DNA of 64,000 nucleotides from contig JAVGVS010000814.1 of NCBI GenBank assembly GCA_032718565.1, forward strand, positions 1 to 64,000. The letters are read 5' to 3'. A program made the position numbers and the translations under genes. Of this stretch, positions 10,906-21,364 are shown piece after piece. The notes under the pieces were generated by a model. It searched no databases, was not told the origin of the DNA, and worked only from the letters and a program-made list of their open reading frames with translations. Every line of letters begins with the position of its first letter. The stretch's first letter is position 1. The stretch comes from Distichodus sexfasciatus (lineage: Eukaryota; Chordata; Actinopteri; Characiformes; Distichodontidae).

Positions 10906-11154
10906 CTGGTAAAGGTACCACCGAGGTACTGATGAGCATGATAATCTCCACTTCACACCATGTATGGACAACTCCATATATTGTGCAAGGCATTATACCA
11001 TTTAATGATAATCCAGTCTTTTGTGCAAAGCAAAATTAATTTTTCATAATGCAGCAATCTGCAATTGTATGTGCAACGGTGGGTTCTTCTTTGAAGTGGA
11101 AACATTCAACAAAGAAAGGCTCAAGATTTCAATTTTTAATTTTTATTTATTTAT

Positions 11155-11350
11155 TGAAGATACTACTGAGGTACTCATAAGCAAGGTACCATCCCCAAGC
11201 ACTGCTCCCTGGAAGTTGCTGACACTGTCCACTGCTCCGTCATGGATGGGTCTAATACAGATGTGTGGATGTGGTTGTCATGTCTCTCTGCAGCTCTGCT
11301 GTTTTGTGGTTATCAGTGACTATGGGGTGAGCTGCAGTAGCAGTGGTACA
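11155..11350 (+). mobile_element. tRNA-derived SINE, type A, 5'-truncated
   Basis: The segment GAGGTACTCATAAGCAAGGTACC...CCCCAAGCACTGCTCCC matches the middle of the SINE at 31191-31424. The RNA polymerase III boxes are missing. A shorter piece of the same family lies at 10908-10945. Confidence 0.55.
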
Positions 11351-11814
11351 GGCTGGGCAGAAGTTTTTTTACTTCAAAGGTAAGCATTAGAGTTTTACGT
11401 CTAACTTGTATAAACATTGTACGGGTTTTTGCGCAGTGAATACCAGGTTTGCCACTGCATTCTGATTCTCTTGCATGTAATTCCATCCTCATATTATTCT
11501 TCTAAGCAAAGGACAGCAATATCTCAATGTTATGATGAAGGTTCCAATGTAGTCAGGAGAGGGTACCAACATGAGCTGAAAAAGTCGAATCCAACACGGC
11601 CAAATGTTGTGCTGTTTTATTGGACTAATGTGGACTGTCTTGAAAATGTAGTGAGTTCCCCGTGAGGCACAGGTGTTCTACATTGCCAGAATTCCAAGAC
11701 CAGCATTAGAGTCCCTGAACAGCAACACCTCTCACTTCATAGAGAAGCATCATGTTGTCAGATTCAGGTGAACCTGGACTTTGCCATCTTAATCACAATG
11801 TTGCCGCACCCCTG

Positions 11815-11942
11815 CTTTTTATTGGTGCCGGGAAGAGTGCCAGGAGTGTCAGGATATTTAAGTCGAGCATTGTTCTCAATCCTGCAAACAGCTTCACTCC
11901 AACACTAAGATCCAACCTTGTAACAAAGGAACAGAATAAGAA
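11815..11942 (+). promoter_or_regulatory. Probable promoter and 5' UTR exon of the aerolysin-like gene
   Basis: An inverted CCAAT box (ATTGGT, 11820-11825) is followed about 25 bases later by a TATA-like GGATATTTAAG (from about 11850). Transcription would start near 11880. The transcript region after it ends near 11950 at AGAGAGTT before GTAAGTAG, a good donor. Splicing to the acceptor at 12342 would give a short non-coding first exon. The promoter assignment is inference from motif spacing. Confidence 0.45.
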
Positions 11943-12342
11943 GAGAGTTGTAAGTAGATTTTTAAGCTTTAAACACCTAAAAATGTGTTAAATAAGGGAT
12001 TGTTCTGTTGGATTTGTGCTTATTAATAATAACATTCCTCTGAGATATAATCTGTGATATATTTACAGTTTGATAATCCATTTGTTGAGACAAAATTCAA
12101 GAACTGCACTAGTGAACTAGTGCCTAGAATTTGTACAGTTGCTCTGGTGTTATAGTAATTGTATAGCGTACAGTACCAGACCACTGTTGTAGTAATACCA
12201 GTAATTATTATAGTGTCCTATAGTTTGTCCTTTAATAACTGTTACTGTGTGATGTGGATAAGATTCTAGAATTCTGTGCTTAGTGAAAATGTTCAAATGA
12301 ATGAAAATGTAAATAAAAGGTGCATCCATTCTGTTCTTACAG

Positions 12343-13867
12343 AAAACGAGATATTGCATCGAGCAGGACATGGTAAGTTCCAGTTCTATTTTAGTCTGGT
12401 GTAACCTGCAGAAAGGCCCAGATTAACCCAGACCTTACTTTTTGACAAATGTACTTTACAGATGTGTAATGTGCAGAAATGACACTGCTATTTCTCTGTG
12501 TGTATTAGTAAAAAGTAATGGTTATAATGTTTATAACCTAAAACTAAACTATAATCTAAAATAAAGCCTCATCCACCTCAGTCTCTCCTGCTTACCGTCC
12601 TTCTCCTCCAGGGTTGCCAGCTGTCACATATTTGGGTTGAAATTGGCTTTGACTGCTTATAGAAAGCCACTGTCCCATTACAAACTTGAAAGTCCAGGTG
12701 GTAGAGGCGTTACACAACAAGCTAAAGAATATATAACAAAACCAGAATTTTTTTTTTTTTTTTGCATGAGTGAGATTCGCTGCCTTAAATCCTGACCACT
12801 CAATACCAGAGTCTGGCTATGACCATGTTAAATCTCTGTTCTCTCTGTCTGTATTCCACTGCACCAGTTTAATGGAAAATGTTTAGTATAAAGTTATGTC
12901 ATTTTAATTACAGGCTGTTGTTGGTTTTGGGGCACTTGAACCCTTCATCGGAGCAGAAGAAGGCGTTGCCCTGATAGACTGCAATGAAAAGTACTGGAGC
13001 GACATTGAGCGTGGAGGCATTTACAACATTGAATCCTGTAAGAGCAGTAAAGACGAGTGGTGCAGGTTTACCGTAGAGAAGATCGGTGGCAATAGAGTTT
13101 ACTTGAAAGACAGGCGAGGCTTCTACCTCAGCCGAATCCGTAGAGGAGACGTTGACTTCATCGAGGCGGCCAAGAAGCCTGCAGATATCTGCTGTCAGTT
13201 TGAGGTTTCCTCCAAAGAAGGAAAGGTCCTGTTCCGAGCTGACAACGGACTCTTCCTTAGTCTGATTGATCGTGGCAATCTCAACATTGAAGCCGCCAAA
13301 GGGGGATATGATAAGTACTGTGAGTTTACACCGACCTGCGGAGAAATCGCCAACCCCAGTTTCAAGATCCTCAGCGTGGATTTCAAGTCGTCACCTGAAA
13401 TACTGTACAAACCGGTGGTGGTGAAAGAGCAAATCTACGAAAACATCAGCAGTGTGGCACAGAAACACACATTTAACATGGGCTGGACCGCAACTGTGAC
13501 TGAAACCACGACATGGGAGCACTCATGGGGTCTCAACTCCAAGTTCTTGTACAATTCCATGTGTGCATCAGCAGAAATCTCTATCTTGTATTCTGGATCA
13601 TGTTCCAACACCGTCACCAAGGAGAAGAGCCTCACCACAGGCAGTGAGACAGAGTTCATCATTCCACCTTACTCTAAAGTCTCTGCCAAATTAATAGTGT
13701 ACACTGCACAAAATGCCTCCATCCCATTCACTGCCAAGATTAAGAAGACCAAAAGCAATGGGGAAGAGCAGATACTGAATGAAAATGGAACATGGCAGGG
13801 AGTCATGTGTGAAAAAGTGTGCATTAACATTAAAGAGGAGAAGATAGAAAAAATGTGCCACTGTTAA
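12343..13867 (+). CDS. Aerolysin-fold pore-forming protein with N-terminal beta-trefoil
   Basis: A 30-nt exon (12343-12372, acceptor TTCTTACAG, donor GTAAGT) ends in ATG. The main exon (12914-13867, acceptor TTTAATTACAG) continues directly with AVVGFGALEP. Together they give 318 aa. Residues about 10-130 contain three roughly 40-residue units (VALIDCNEKYW..., VYLKDRRGFYLS..., VLFRADNGLFLS...), which fits a beta-trefoil of the agglutinin/fascin kind. Residues about 140-310 are rich in Ser/Thr beta-strands with the tract EKSLTTGSETEFIIPPYSKV, which resembles the insertion and collar strands of the aerolysin/ETX family. No signal peptide is visible. Vertebrate relatives are linked to defence and membrane repair; the function here is inferred from family only. 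The start could lie further upstream, because the 30-nt exon is open throughout, but the ATG at its end is the only one in frame before the conserved region. Confidence 0.75.
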
Positions 13868-14165
13868 ACACCACTGTGCAGGGTAAAATGGTCTTATTTT
13901 AATAATCACATTAATAATAGTATGTGCTGTGGAACTTTTGCCATGTTTAATATCTATTTATTTAATATCTTCCACAGGGACAGATGATTGCTGGACTCCA
14001 GATTACTGACTGAGAGGGTTTTTAGATGACCTGGTGCTTAGCTTTAACTCAAATCAACACAGAGAGCTGACCGATGTAAGCAGCATCTGATGTGGCTCCA
14101 CGCTACTTTTGCTCTTTTTTCTGAAACTTAAGACATTTTTTCTGATATTTCAGGTGTGCTGTATA

Positions 14166-14174
14166 TTAAAATAA
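14166..14174 (+). terminator. Poly(A) signal of the aerolysin-like gene
   Basis: AAAATAAAAA lies about 300 bases after the stop codon of the pore-forming-protein gene. It is the first AATAAA-type signal downstream. Confidence 0.4.
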
Positions 14175-14324
14175 AAATTACATGTAAAACATGTATATAA
14201 TGTCTCCATGCATGTCATTTGACACACATTCATATCCAGAGGAACGAGAGAGATTCTCTTTCATGCTGGAGGACATGGACCAACCCAAGAGCTGCTGCCA
14301 AATTAATGTCCAACTGGGTCATGT

Positions 14325-14450
14325 GCAAAGTCAAAGTAAACTTTATTGTCATCTCAGCTATATATTGTACAAGTTTACAGAGAGACGAGACAATGTGGCT
14401 CCAGTTTTAACAGTGCAAAGAACAAGGAACAAACAAGGCACATAGAATAA
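14325..14450 (+). repeat. Dispersed retroelement-tail repeat, copy 1
   Basis: AAAGTCAAAGTAAACTTTATTGTC, CAATGTGGCTCCAGTTTTAACAG and GCACATAGAATAAAAAT are shared with the segment at 16070-16175 in smdt1 intron 1. A shorter inverted piece lies at about 53490-53555. Confidence 0.6.
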
Positions 14451-14454
14451 AAAT

Positions 14455-14700
14455 ATATGAATAGAATTAATGTTGCTTTTATTTCCCATTTTAAATAATT
14501 CATGACACATTTAATAATTTAATGTTGCTTTTATTTTCCATTTAAAAATTATTCATGACACATTTAATAAATTAATGATGCTTTCATTTCCCATTTTTAA
14601 AAAAAATCATGACACATTTAATAAATTAATGATGCTTTTATTTCCCATTTTACTTGTGTTTCCCGAATTAAATCAGTAATGACACGGTTAATTTAATTTA
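14455..14700 (+). repeat. AT-rich tandem repeat, four copies of about 60 bp
   Basis: Units of the type TTAATG(T/A)TGCTTTTATTTCCC(A)TTT...TCATGACACATTTAATAA are repeated four times. The array ends about 130 bases before the smdt1 start codon. Confidence 0.75.
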
Positions 14701-14830
14701 ATTAATTAATTCATGATGTATTTATGTATTTAATTTTGGGACTCGGAGTCCTCCACGGGTGTAAGTTGGGTGTAGAACGGGAGGCGGGGGCTCCGGTAGT
14801 GACGCACGGTGTCGGTGTCGGGGCTGGAAG

Positions 14831-17800
14831 ATGGCGGCGGCGGGACTCGGTGTGGTGGTAAACGCGGGGTTGAGATCGCTTCACCGCGGGTGTGTTGGTT
14901 CTCGTCTCGCCGCGTCCAGACGCCTGGGAGCCGCGGTTTATCCCCCGTCACGAAGCGCCGTGACTTCATCGAGCGGGGCGATAATGGCCAAACCCAAAAA
15001 GGTGAGTAAAATACAGAGGAACGAGGTGTTTACTCTCCTCCGTTTACCCTCAGTTTACTACCGAGATAAACAGCAGTAAACATGACAAAAAATAATCGCT
15101 CACTTTAACTAGTAAACTGTCATTTGCTGCAGTAAAGCAGTTTTTTTTACTAGAGGTGGAGAGAGTACTGAATATTGGTACTTAAGTGCAAGTACTACTG
15201 CCACACATTTTAACCTCATGCAGGTCGAAGTTTTAAATTCAAATTGTAGTTGTACTGAGTAATGTAATGTGATTTTATGAGTCGTTAAGTACTTTAATTT
15301 GTACCGAAGCACAAATAATATTACAGACTTGAAGAGACTCCTGAATGTTGGTACTTAAGTACAAGTACCGTTACACTACTGAACTAACTCCTCTACAAGT
15401 AACACAACTGCTGGTAAAAGAACATAAGTTAAAACACACACTTTTCTCCTCAAATCCTGAGTGCTTTAATCAAAGGAAACTGGACTTTTTGAACTTGAAA
15501 AGTTTGAACATTTTTCTGCTCTTATAAGAAAAACCTCTTTAGTTTTTCTCCAAAACTGCACCTTATACCCGTCAGTATTTTACTAAATAAATATTTTGTC
15601 ATTTTCTTGTTCAAAGTAGTCCAATAGTCCAATAACTATTTATTCATTTGTTTTTTTGAGAAGTTGGGTTTTTAAAACACTCACTAAAATGATAGGGTTA
15701 CTGTGAGGACTAATAATCACACATGTACATAAATGCAGGAAAACTATATTTATTCAGATTGTCTACTGAGTAATGAAATGTCATTTGAAAAGTAGTGAAG
15801 TACATCGTGACTTGAGATTTGTAAAATTAGTTACAAATTAAGTTAAATTACAGACAGAAAATATAGTCGTAAATCTGCAAGTATATGAAAAAAACTACAG
15901 AATTACAGGCTGGCATTTGGTCTGAAGCTGCCGTTTTATTAGATTCAACATTTTCAGGATCAAAATTAAGTTTCTTGTTAAAAGTATAGTCATATACAAC
16001 ATACATGTTTTGGTGGTTAATGGTGATGTATACAGAAGGTATCAGATGTGTGCAGGAAGTAGGAGGATGTCAAGTCAAAGTAAAAGTAAACTTTATCATG
16101 TCAGCTATATGTAAGTATTGAGAGAGAGAACGACGTGGCTCCAGTTTTTACAGAGTACAAAGAAGGCACGTAGAGTAAGCACATATTAATAAACTATAAA
16201 TATAAAATCTAAACTGTAAGTAGAAAATGAAAAATGTGCAATTTTATGATGTGCGCTGAGGAGTTAAATAAGTAACTAACTGTATAATTTGTATCAGGAT
16301 GTGCAAAATATCTGCTAAAATTTTGCCCAGTGTATGTCCATAAAACACACTACTGCACCATATGTGTTTTCTTCAATTATTTTAAAACCACAAAGATAAT
16401 AGTTGAGAACATTTACAACCTCACCAGTAAACTACCAAAAACCCCAAAACAACATAATGCAAAATTTGCTCGATATAATAGGATTTCAGGTTTGTCTTGT
16501 GATTTTCGCATCACATTTATTTATGCATCGTGGTAGTATTTTTCAAGTGAAAATTGTTATTTAATTGTGCTGTTATTGTTTCATGTAACTGTGCGGTTAC
16601 TGTTGTTTTAACAAGTTCTATTTATTTCTTGTGTCTGACTATGCTGCTGTAGCAATGTAAATTTTCCTCTTGTGGGACTAATAAAGATTATCTTATTTAA
16701 TACGTACCTAGTAGCTCAGGACCTTCTGAGAAAATAAAGATAAATAAAACAATACAAACACAAAGTTTCTGCACTAATAATAGTAATAATAATAATAATA
16801 ATACATTTAGTGATATAGATAATATAGTGCTACAAGAAAACAATATCAGAAACCAGGATAAAAGAGAGGTTTATTAAAAGCTTTTTTAAAACAGAATTTT
16901 AAAATTATTGAATTACTGCTCTACATTTCTATACACAGTGGTACCTCGGTTCTCGAACCACTTAGACTACGAACATTTTGGAGTACAAATGATGTCTTTG
17001 GCCAAATCCTTGCTTGGAGTACGACTAAATCTTGGAAAATGAACTGAGTTCTGTGTCAAGCTTTATACAGGAAACTGCAAAATTGCATAAAGCGTGATAT
17101 TTTCAGCTAGGTTGAACAATGTCGTTCAAACAGTGTTTTTCAATCATAGTCAGAATTCCACCATTTATTTTGTATTTTGACCTGAAGCCAGATCAACTTG
17201 ATGCTAGAACCATCAGTTGATTGGCCTTCTATCTGACCATCACAAAGCTGCTTTGTCATTACACACATATGTATTGTTTTTATACCAAAAATTGTAAAAT
17301 TGCACGGAGCCACTATTTCCAACCAAATCGAACAATTCATAACTCGAACATTATTTCTAATGGAAAATGTCAGAATTAAGTCATTTATTTTGTACTTAGA
17401 CCAACTGAAAAAACAAGCTTTCATGTGTAAAACCATCACATTGTTGTGTTTTTAGGGGTGCAGTGTAAAACAGATTCATTGTTTTACATTGCTTCTTATG
17501 TGGAAAATTAACTTGGAACTTGAACGTTCTGGAATGGATTAAGTTCGAGTACAGATGTGCCACGCTATATATATTACGAAACAGAATCTGTCTGTAAATC
17601 GTCTGTCAGGAAATGAGTGTCCTAGTAATGTTCTTAAGGTGAAGCGTCATCCCTCCTGTTACTCATGTGAAAAAAAAAATCTAAGTGGTATAATAACTAA
17701 CGTAACTACATATACTCTACTGTAATCTGCGATTAGTGCAAGTCGTATGTTGAGCCTGTGTTTTGTTTGTTTAATATTTTTATTATATACATTAATATAT

Positions 17801-17963
17801 TTTTTAATGTCTCCCGCCGGTGTAGACGTCATTTGGCCTGCTGCGTATCAGCCTGGTGGTGGTGCCCTTCTTGTACGTCGGAACTCTCATCAGCAAGAAC
17901 TTTGCCGCCCTGCTGGAGGAACACGACATCTTCGTGCCCGAGGACGATGACGATGACGACTGA
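14831..17963 (+). CDS. smdt1: EMRE, essential MCU regulator of the mitochondrial calcium uniporter
   Basis: Two coding exons (14831-15001, donor GTGAGT; 17826-17963, acceptor GGTGTAG) encode 102 aa, close to the usual length of about 107. Exon 1 gives an Arg/Ala-rich mitochondrial targeting sequence (SLHRGCVGSRLAASRRLG). Exon 2 carries the single inner-membrane helix (LLRISLVVVPFLYVGTLI), the invariant SKNFAALLEEHDIFVPE segment and the acidic C-terminal run EDDDDDD. EMRE holds the MCU pore to MICU1/MICU2 and is required for uniporter conductance; this is family knowledge. The ATG lies within ATGGCGGCGGC after a GC-rich, TATA-less leader. A non-coding third exon follows. ndufa6, another inner-membrane component, lies downstream in tail-to-tail orientation, as expected for this block. 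Confidence 0.95.
15149..15835. repeat. hAT-type miniature element remains in smdt1 intron 1
   Basis: It begins TAGAGGTGGAGAGAGTACTGAATATTGGTACTTAAGT and contains many AAGTAC/GTACTT words. These resemble the ends of the element bounded at 47448-50369. The right end, near GAAAAGTAGTGAAGTACATCG, is poorly defined. Confidence 0.5.
16070..16175 (+). repeat. Dispersed retroelement-tail repeat, copy 2
   Basis: AAGTCAAAGTAAAAGTAAACTTTATCATG...GACGTGGCTCCAGTTTTTACAG is homologous to the copy at 14325-14450. Confidence 0.6.
16935..17572. repeat. Miniature DNA element with CAGTGGTACCTCGGTT end
   Basis: The left end CAGTGGTACCTCGGTTCTCG and the right end GTTCGAGTACAGATGTGCCACGC show imperfect terminal symmetry. 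The body contains TTCGAAC words typical of mariner/Tigger-derived miniature elements. It lies in smdt1 intron 1. Confidence 0.35.
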
Positions 17964-19475
17964 AGTGATGACGGTGAGAGAGAAAGGGAGGATCAAAACA
18001 CCAGAGCTGGACAATTCATCAAACATCAATCCAAACCCACATTCACAACCTTTAATCAGCGTGATCTTGCCCATAACGATAATTACAATTACTTTCTTCA
18101 GTTATTTTAACATCACAAATAGATCCACTCTTTCAGTAGAAACAATATTTCTGATTTAATAGTTGAGGAGATTTACTATGAACTATGAAGACAAAAATCT
18201 AACAAATTCAGAAACATTTGGTCATTAATCGTAACTGAGGTAAAATGTTGAATGAGTTGTGATATTGATATGTCACATCGTCCAGTTCTAGGGATCGATA
18301 GCAATATTGATTTATTATAAATGATCTGTTGCTAACCTGGCATCATAACAGTAACATCACTTCAGCAGTGATATTCTGACTAATATTCTGTGGACTAGGG
18401 GTGGACTGATGTGGTCGATACCAGTAGTGATTCTGACTAATATCAATATTCTTACAATAAGTGATATTTTGATCAGATATGTCTCCTGTAAAAATGAAAA
18501 TGTAGAATAACTAATACTCCAACACCAAACCAGATGTAAAAGCGTCTTTAGAACGTTTGTGAGAACGTTTTTATCATGTGAACACTGTAAGTGCAGCAGC
18601 TCCCAGCTTTAGTGTTAGAACCTTACTTCAGCTCCTGCAGTCTTCAGTGTTGATTGGCTAGATTTCACCAGTTGGTTGGGACTCTATGTGCATCATTTTC
18701 ATATTAAACAGAAATATCTTTATTCAATATTTGTTTAGAAAATCAAACTTGTAAAACAATTAGGAGTAATTCTCCGTATTCACATTTTGCATTCAAGTTT
18801 AAAAATAGGAAACAGAAACATCATTTTTTAAGAGTAGTATGAGGGACTTTTTCTTTTATACAAAACTGAAAAATGGAAAATGACTTTTTTCAATTGTGGT
18901 TTTGAAAATAAATATTGATTTAAAATAATAAATTGTATTAATAATAGTCATTATTATTACACATTGTATTAATAAAATACTTTTAAGCCTTCTAAAGTGA
19001 ATAAAAAGTGTATATAAACAATTTATAACTGTATATAAAATATTTCAGTGCTTAGTTTTAAAATAAACAATATATTTTAGTATTTAGTACTCTATATAAA
19101 ATATTTAGTACTGTGTATAAAATACAACTTAAACAGCATCATTCCAACATTTTCCACAGGTTTTTAACCTCTTTGTCTAGTCATATCATTAAGAGGAAAT
19201 TAGCATGGGAAATTAGTAGAGTGAACAGCTATAAAAGAGAATAAACATCAAATAAAATGTGTTTTCTTTACAAATCAACATGCACTGTTATATACTCTCT
19301 ACAGCTTAAAGAAAACTGGCTTCATTTGGTGTCTGTACTCGTGTGGTTGGAGGAACAGCTTGAGAACATACATCAAATATAATGTTTTGTTTTACGGATG
19401 TGAAAAGTGTGATGTCTTGTGTAAACAGGTTGTGTTATGATAACACTAACATGCTGAATTGTTTCTTCTCTGCAG

Positions 19476-19662
19476 GTTTCAGAGCTGGTTATTCCAGAAT
19501 TCAGAGAGGGTCTACTCGTCCCAAAACATCTCGGTTACATCCTGGTTGACTGTGTGTATTTATGTGTGTGTGCTTGTGTGTATTTAAGTTTGTGAGAGTC
19601 AGTGGTCAATCTACATGTACTGACTGCTGAAAACCCTAATAAACACTGGAGCAGAGTGACCC
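19476..19662 (+). other. smdt1: 3' UTR exon of smdt1 with poly(A) signal
   Basis: An acceptor (TTCTTCTCTGCAG) at 19475 joins to the donor at 17973/17974 (ACG before GTGAGA), ten bases past the smdt1 stop. The exon carries AATAAA at 19638-19643. Because the stop lies within 50 bases of the junction, this arrangement should not trigger nonsense-mediated decay. Confidence 0.6.
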
Positions 19663-19776
19663 TGTCCTGAGTTTTACTGAGATGAAGATCTTCTGGGGTT
19701 GGAGCACATGGTAGTGTAACGGTGGAACTGTTTGGGTGGAAGATGCACCAAAAATTCAAACATTTGGAGCAGGCAT

Positions 19777-19938
19777 AATCAATTCAGGTCCTGGAGGGCA
19801 AGTGTCCTGCCCTTGGTTTTCCATCCACCTGGATTTCAGAACATTGACACCTGGTCTCAGGTAGATAACCACCAGAGACTGATCAGGCATGATGGAAAAC
19901 CAGCAGAACACCTGCCCTCCGGGACCTGAACTGATTAA
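19777..19938. repeat. Palindromic miniature element (MITE)
   Basis: The ends AATTCAGGTCCTGGAGGGCA and TGCCCTCCGGGACCTGAACTGATT are inverted repeats of each other. Related copies lie at about 45970-46115, 46290-46445 and 46665-46810. Confidence 0.65.
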
Positions 19939-19949
19939 CCCTGATTTAG

Positions 19950-20136
19950 AGTATTTATCAGATGTTCTTATTCAGATCGACTTCCATTTTTCCTAATTAC
20001 ACGTACAGTCTCCCTGCATTCACCTGGGGTGAAGGGTCTTGCTCAGTGGTCTGGTGGTGGTGGTGCTGGAGGTAGGATTTGAACTCATGACTTCTTGGTC
20101 CAGAGGTGAGTAGTCTAACCACTAGACCACCACCCC
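19950..20136 (-). mobile_element. tRNA-derived SINE, type B
   Basis: On -, the element reads GGTGGTGGTCTAGTGGTTAGAC (box A region), then GAGTTCAAATCC (box B), and ends in GAATAAGAACATCTGATAAAT. It is the same family as the complete copy at 27161-27346. Confidence 0.7.
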
Positions 20137-20296
20137 AGATAGAAGGAAAACCTGGAAGGACTTTTAACTCACCAGAGTGGAATTTTTCACATCAGTCATC
20201 TCCATCTTTAAACCACGAGGAATCTGGTCTAGATTTGGGCTGGAGAAACACCAAAAAACCAAACCGAACCCAAAGATTCTGCTCTGATCCATCCAG

Positions 20297-20438
20297 GGAG
20301 ATCTGCTGCTTTGCCCAAACTTAAGCAACGTTCATTTCTTTTGGTCGTTATGATTTTTTATCATTTGGGAAGTAGCTTCGTAGTTCCAAAAAACCTTTCC
20401 CATGAAATGAAAGTGAAAGTGAGTGAGTATTTGTCATA
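20297..20438 (+). repeat. Direct duplication, copy 1 of 2
   Basis: The block from GGGAGATCTGCTGCTTTGCC to GAGTGAGTATTTGTCAT is almost identical to 21005-21153. The second copy has an extra AACTTTGCCA near its end. The block itself carries a minus-strand fragment of the type A SINE tail. Confidence 0.8.
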
Positions 20439-20574
20439 CCCCAACTGGACTCTGGAAATGGAAGTTCTACGTTTTGTTGTTTAAGAACAAATTTCTTCTT
20501 AAAAACTTTTAGTGAATTGAGGCTTGATCATCTGAACTGGTATTTTTCTGAGACAATTATGCTGTTTAAACTAG

Positions 20575-20757
20575 TGATGTGCAAGGAAGCTCATGAAGCA
20601 TTGGCTGTAAGTGTTGGCACCACTAGATTGTACTCTTGACTTTAAGAAAGGGCTAAAAGTGTTGCATTTTGACAAATTGTCTTTCTTAAAGTCAAGAGCA
20701 CCATCTAGTGGTGACAAAACTTTCAGCAAATGCTTCATGAAGCTTCATCTGCACGTT
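20575..20757. repeat. Fold-back miniature element
   Basis: The left arm (CTCATGAAGCATTGGCTG...CTCTTGACTTTAAGAAAG) is complementary to the right arm (CTTTCTTAAAGTCAAGAG...AAATGCTTCATGAAGCTTCATCTGCAC). The loop is short (about 35 bases), so the unit would fold into a long hairpin. Confidence 0.75.
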
Positions 20758-21004
20758 TAACAAGCAGCAAGGGGTTCACAAAGCGTCATCAGCTTGTGCT
20801 TATTTAGATGCGCATGAATAAAGTGTATGAACTAATTTGTGGAGAGATGAAGCCAACTCTGCAAGTCTAACGTGCAAACAGCACTTTTAACACTGTGTAA
20901 TCCCAGTGCAGTACCTGAACCAACAGGAACCAAAGTTCTGGCTTGTTCATTATAAAGCAACTGTCTGTCACCCATCCGCTGGTTGTACACCGCAAGTCAA
21001 AACA

Positions 21005-21153
21005 GGGAGATCTGCTGCTTTGCCCAAACTTAAGCAACGTTCATTTCTTTTGGTCTTTATGATTTTTTATCATTTGGGAAGTAGCTTCGTAGTTCCAAAA
21101 AACCTTTCCCATAACTTTGCCAAATGAAAGTGAAAGTGAGTGAGTATTTGTCA
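21005..21153 (+). repeat. Direct duplication, copy 2 of 2
   Basis: Near-identical to 20297-20438. It is followed by a fuller minus-strand type A SINE tail reaching about 21240, ending near the 3' side of ndufa6. Confidence 0.8.
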
Positions 21154-21240
21154 TTGTGAACACAGCACAGCACACAGTCCAACACGATCAAATATGAGCT
21201 CTGCATTCGACCCATCTGTGGAGGAGCAGTGGAAAATCCA
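21127..21240 (-). mobile_element. tRNA-derived SINE, type A, tail half
   Basis: The words GTGAACACAGCACAGCACACAG and GCATTCGACCCATC match, inverted, the tail of the SINE at 31191-31424. Another inverted tail lies at 32095-32215. Confidence 0.6.
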
Positions 21241-21364
21241 CACGGTTGTGCATGAACCAATACAGACACTGAGTTCAGTATAATCTGGCTGTATTTACAG
21301 TTCAATAAACAACACTGTTTCATCACAAACAGAGGTAAGGAGTTAAGGGTATTAGAGAGAGAAG

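Noticed and set aside
13103..13867. Start of the aerolysin-like protein at 13103
   Set aside because: The codon there is TTG. The frame continues upstream to the acceptor at 12913 and through the short exon with the ATG.
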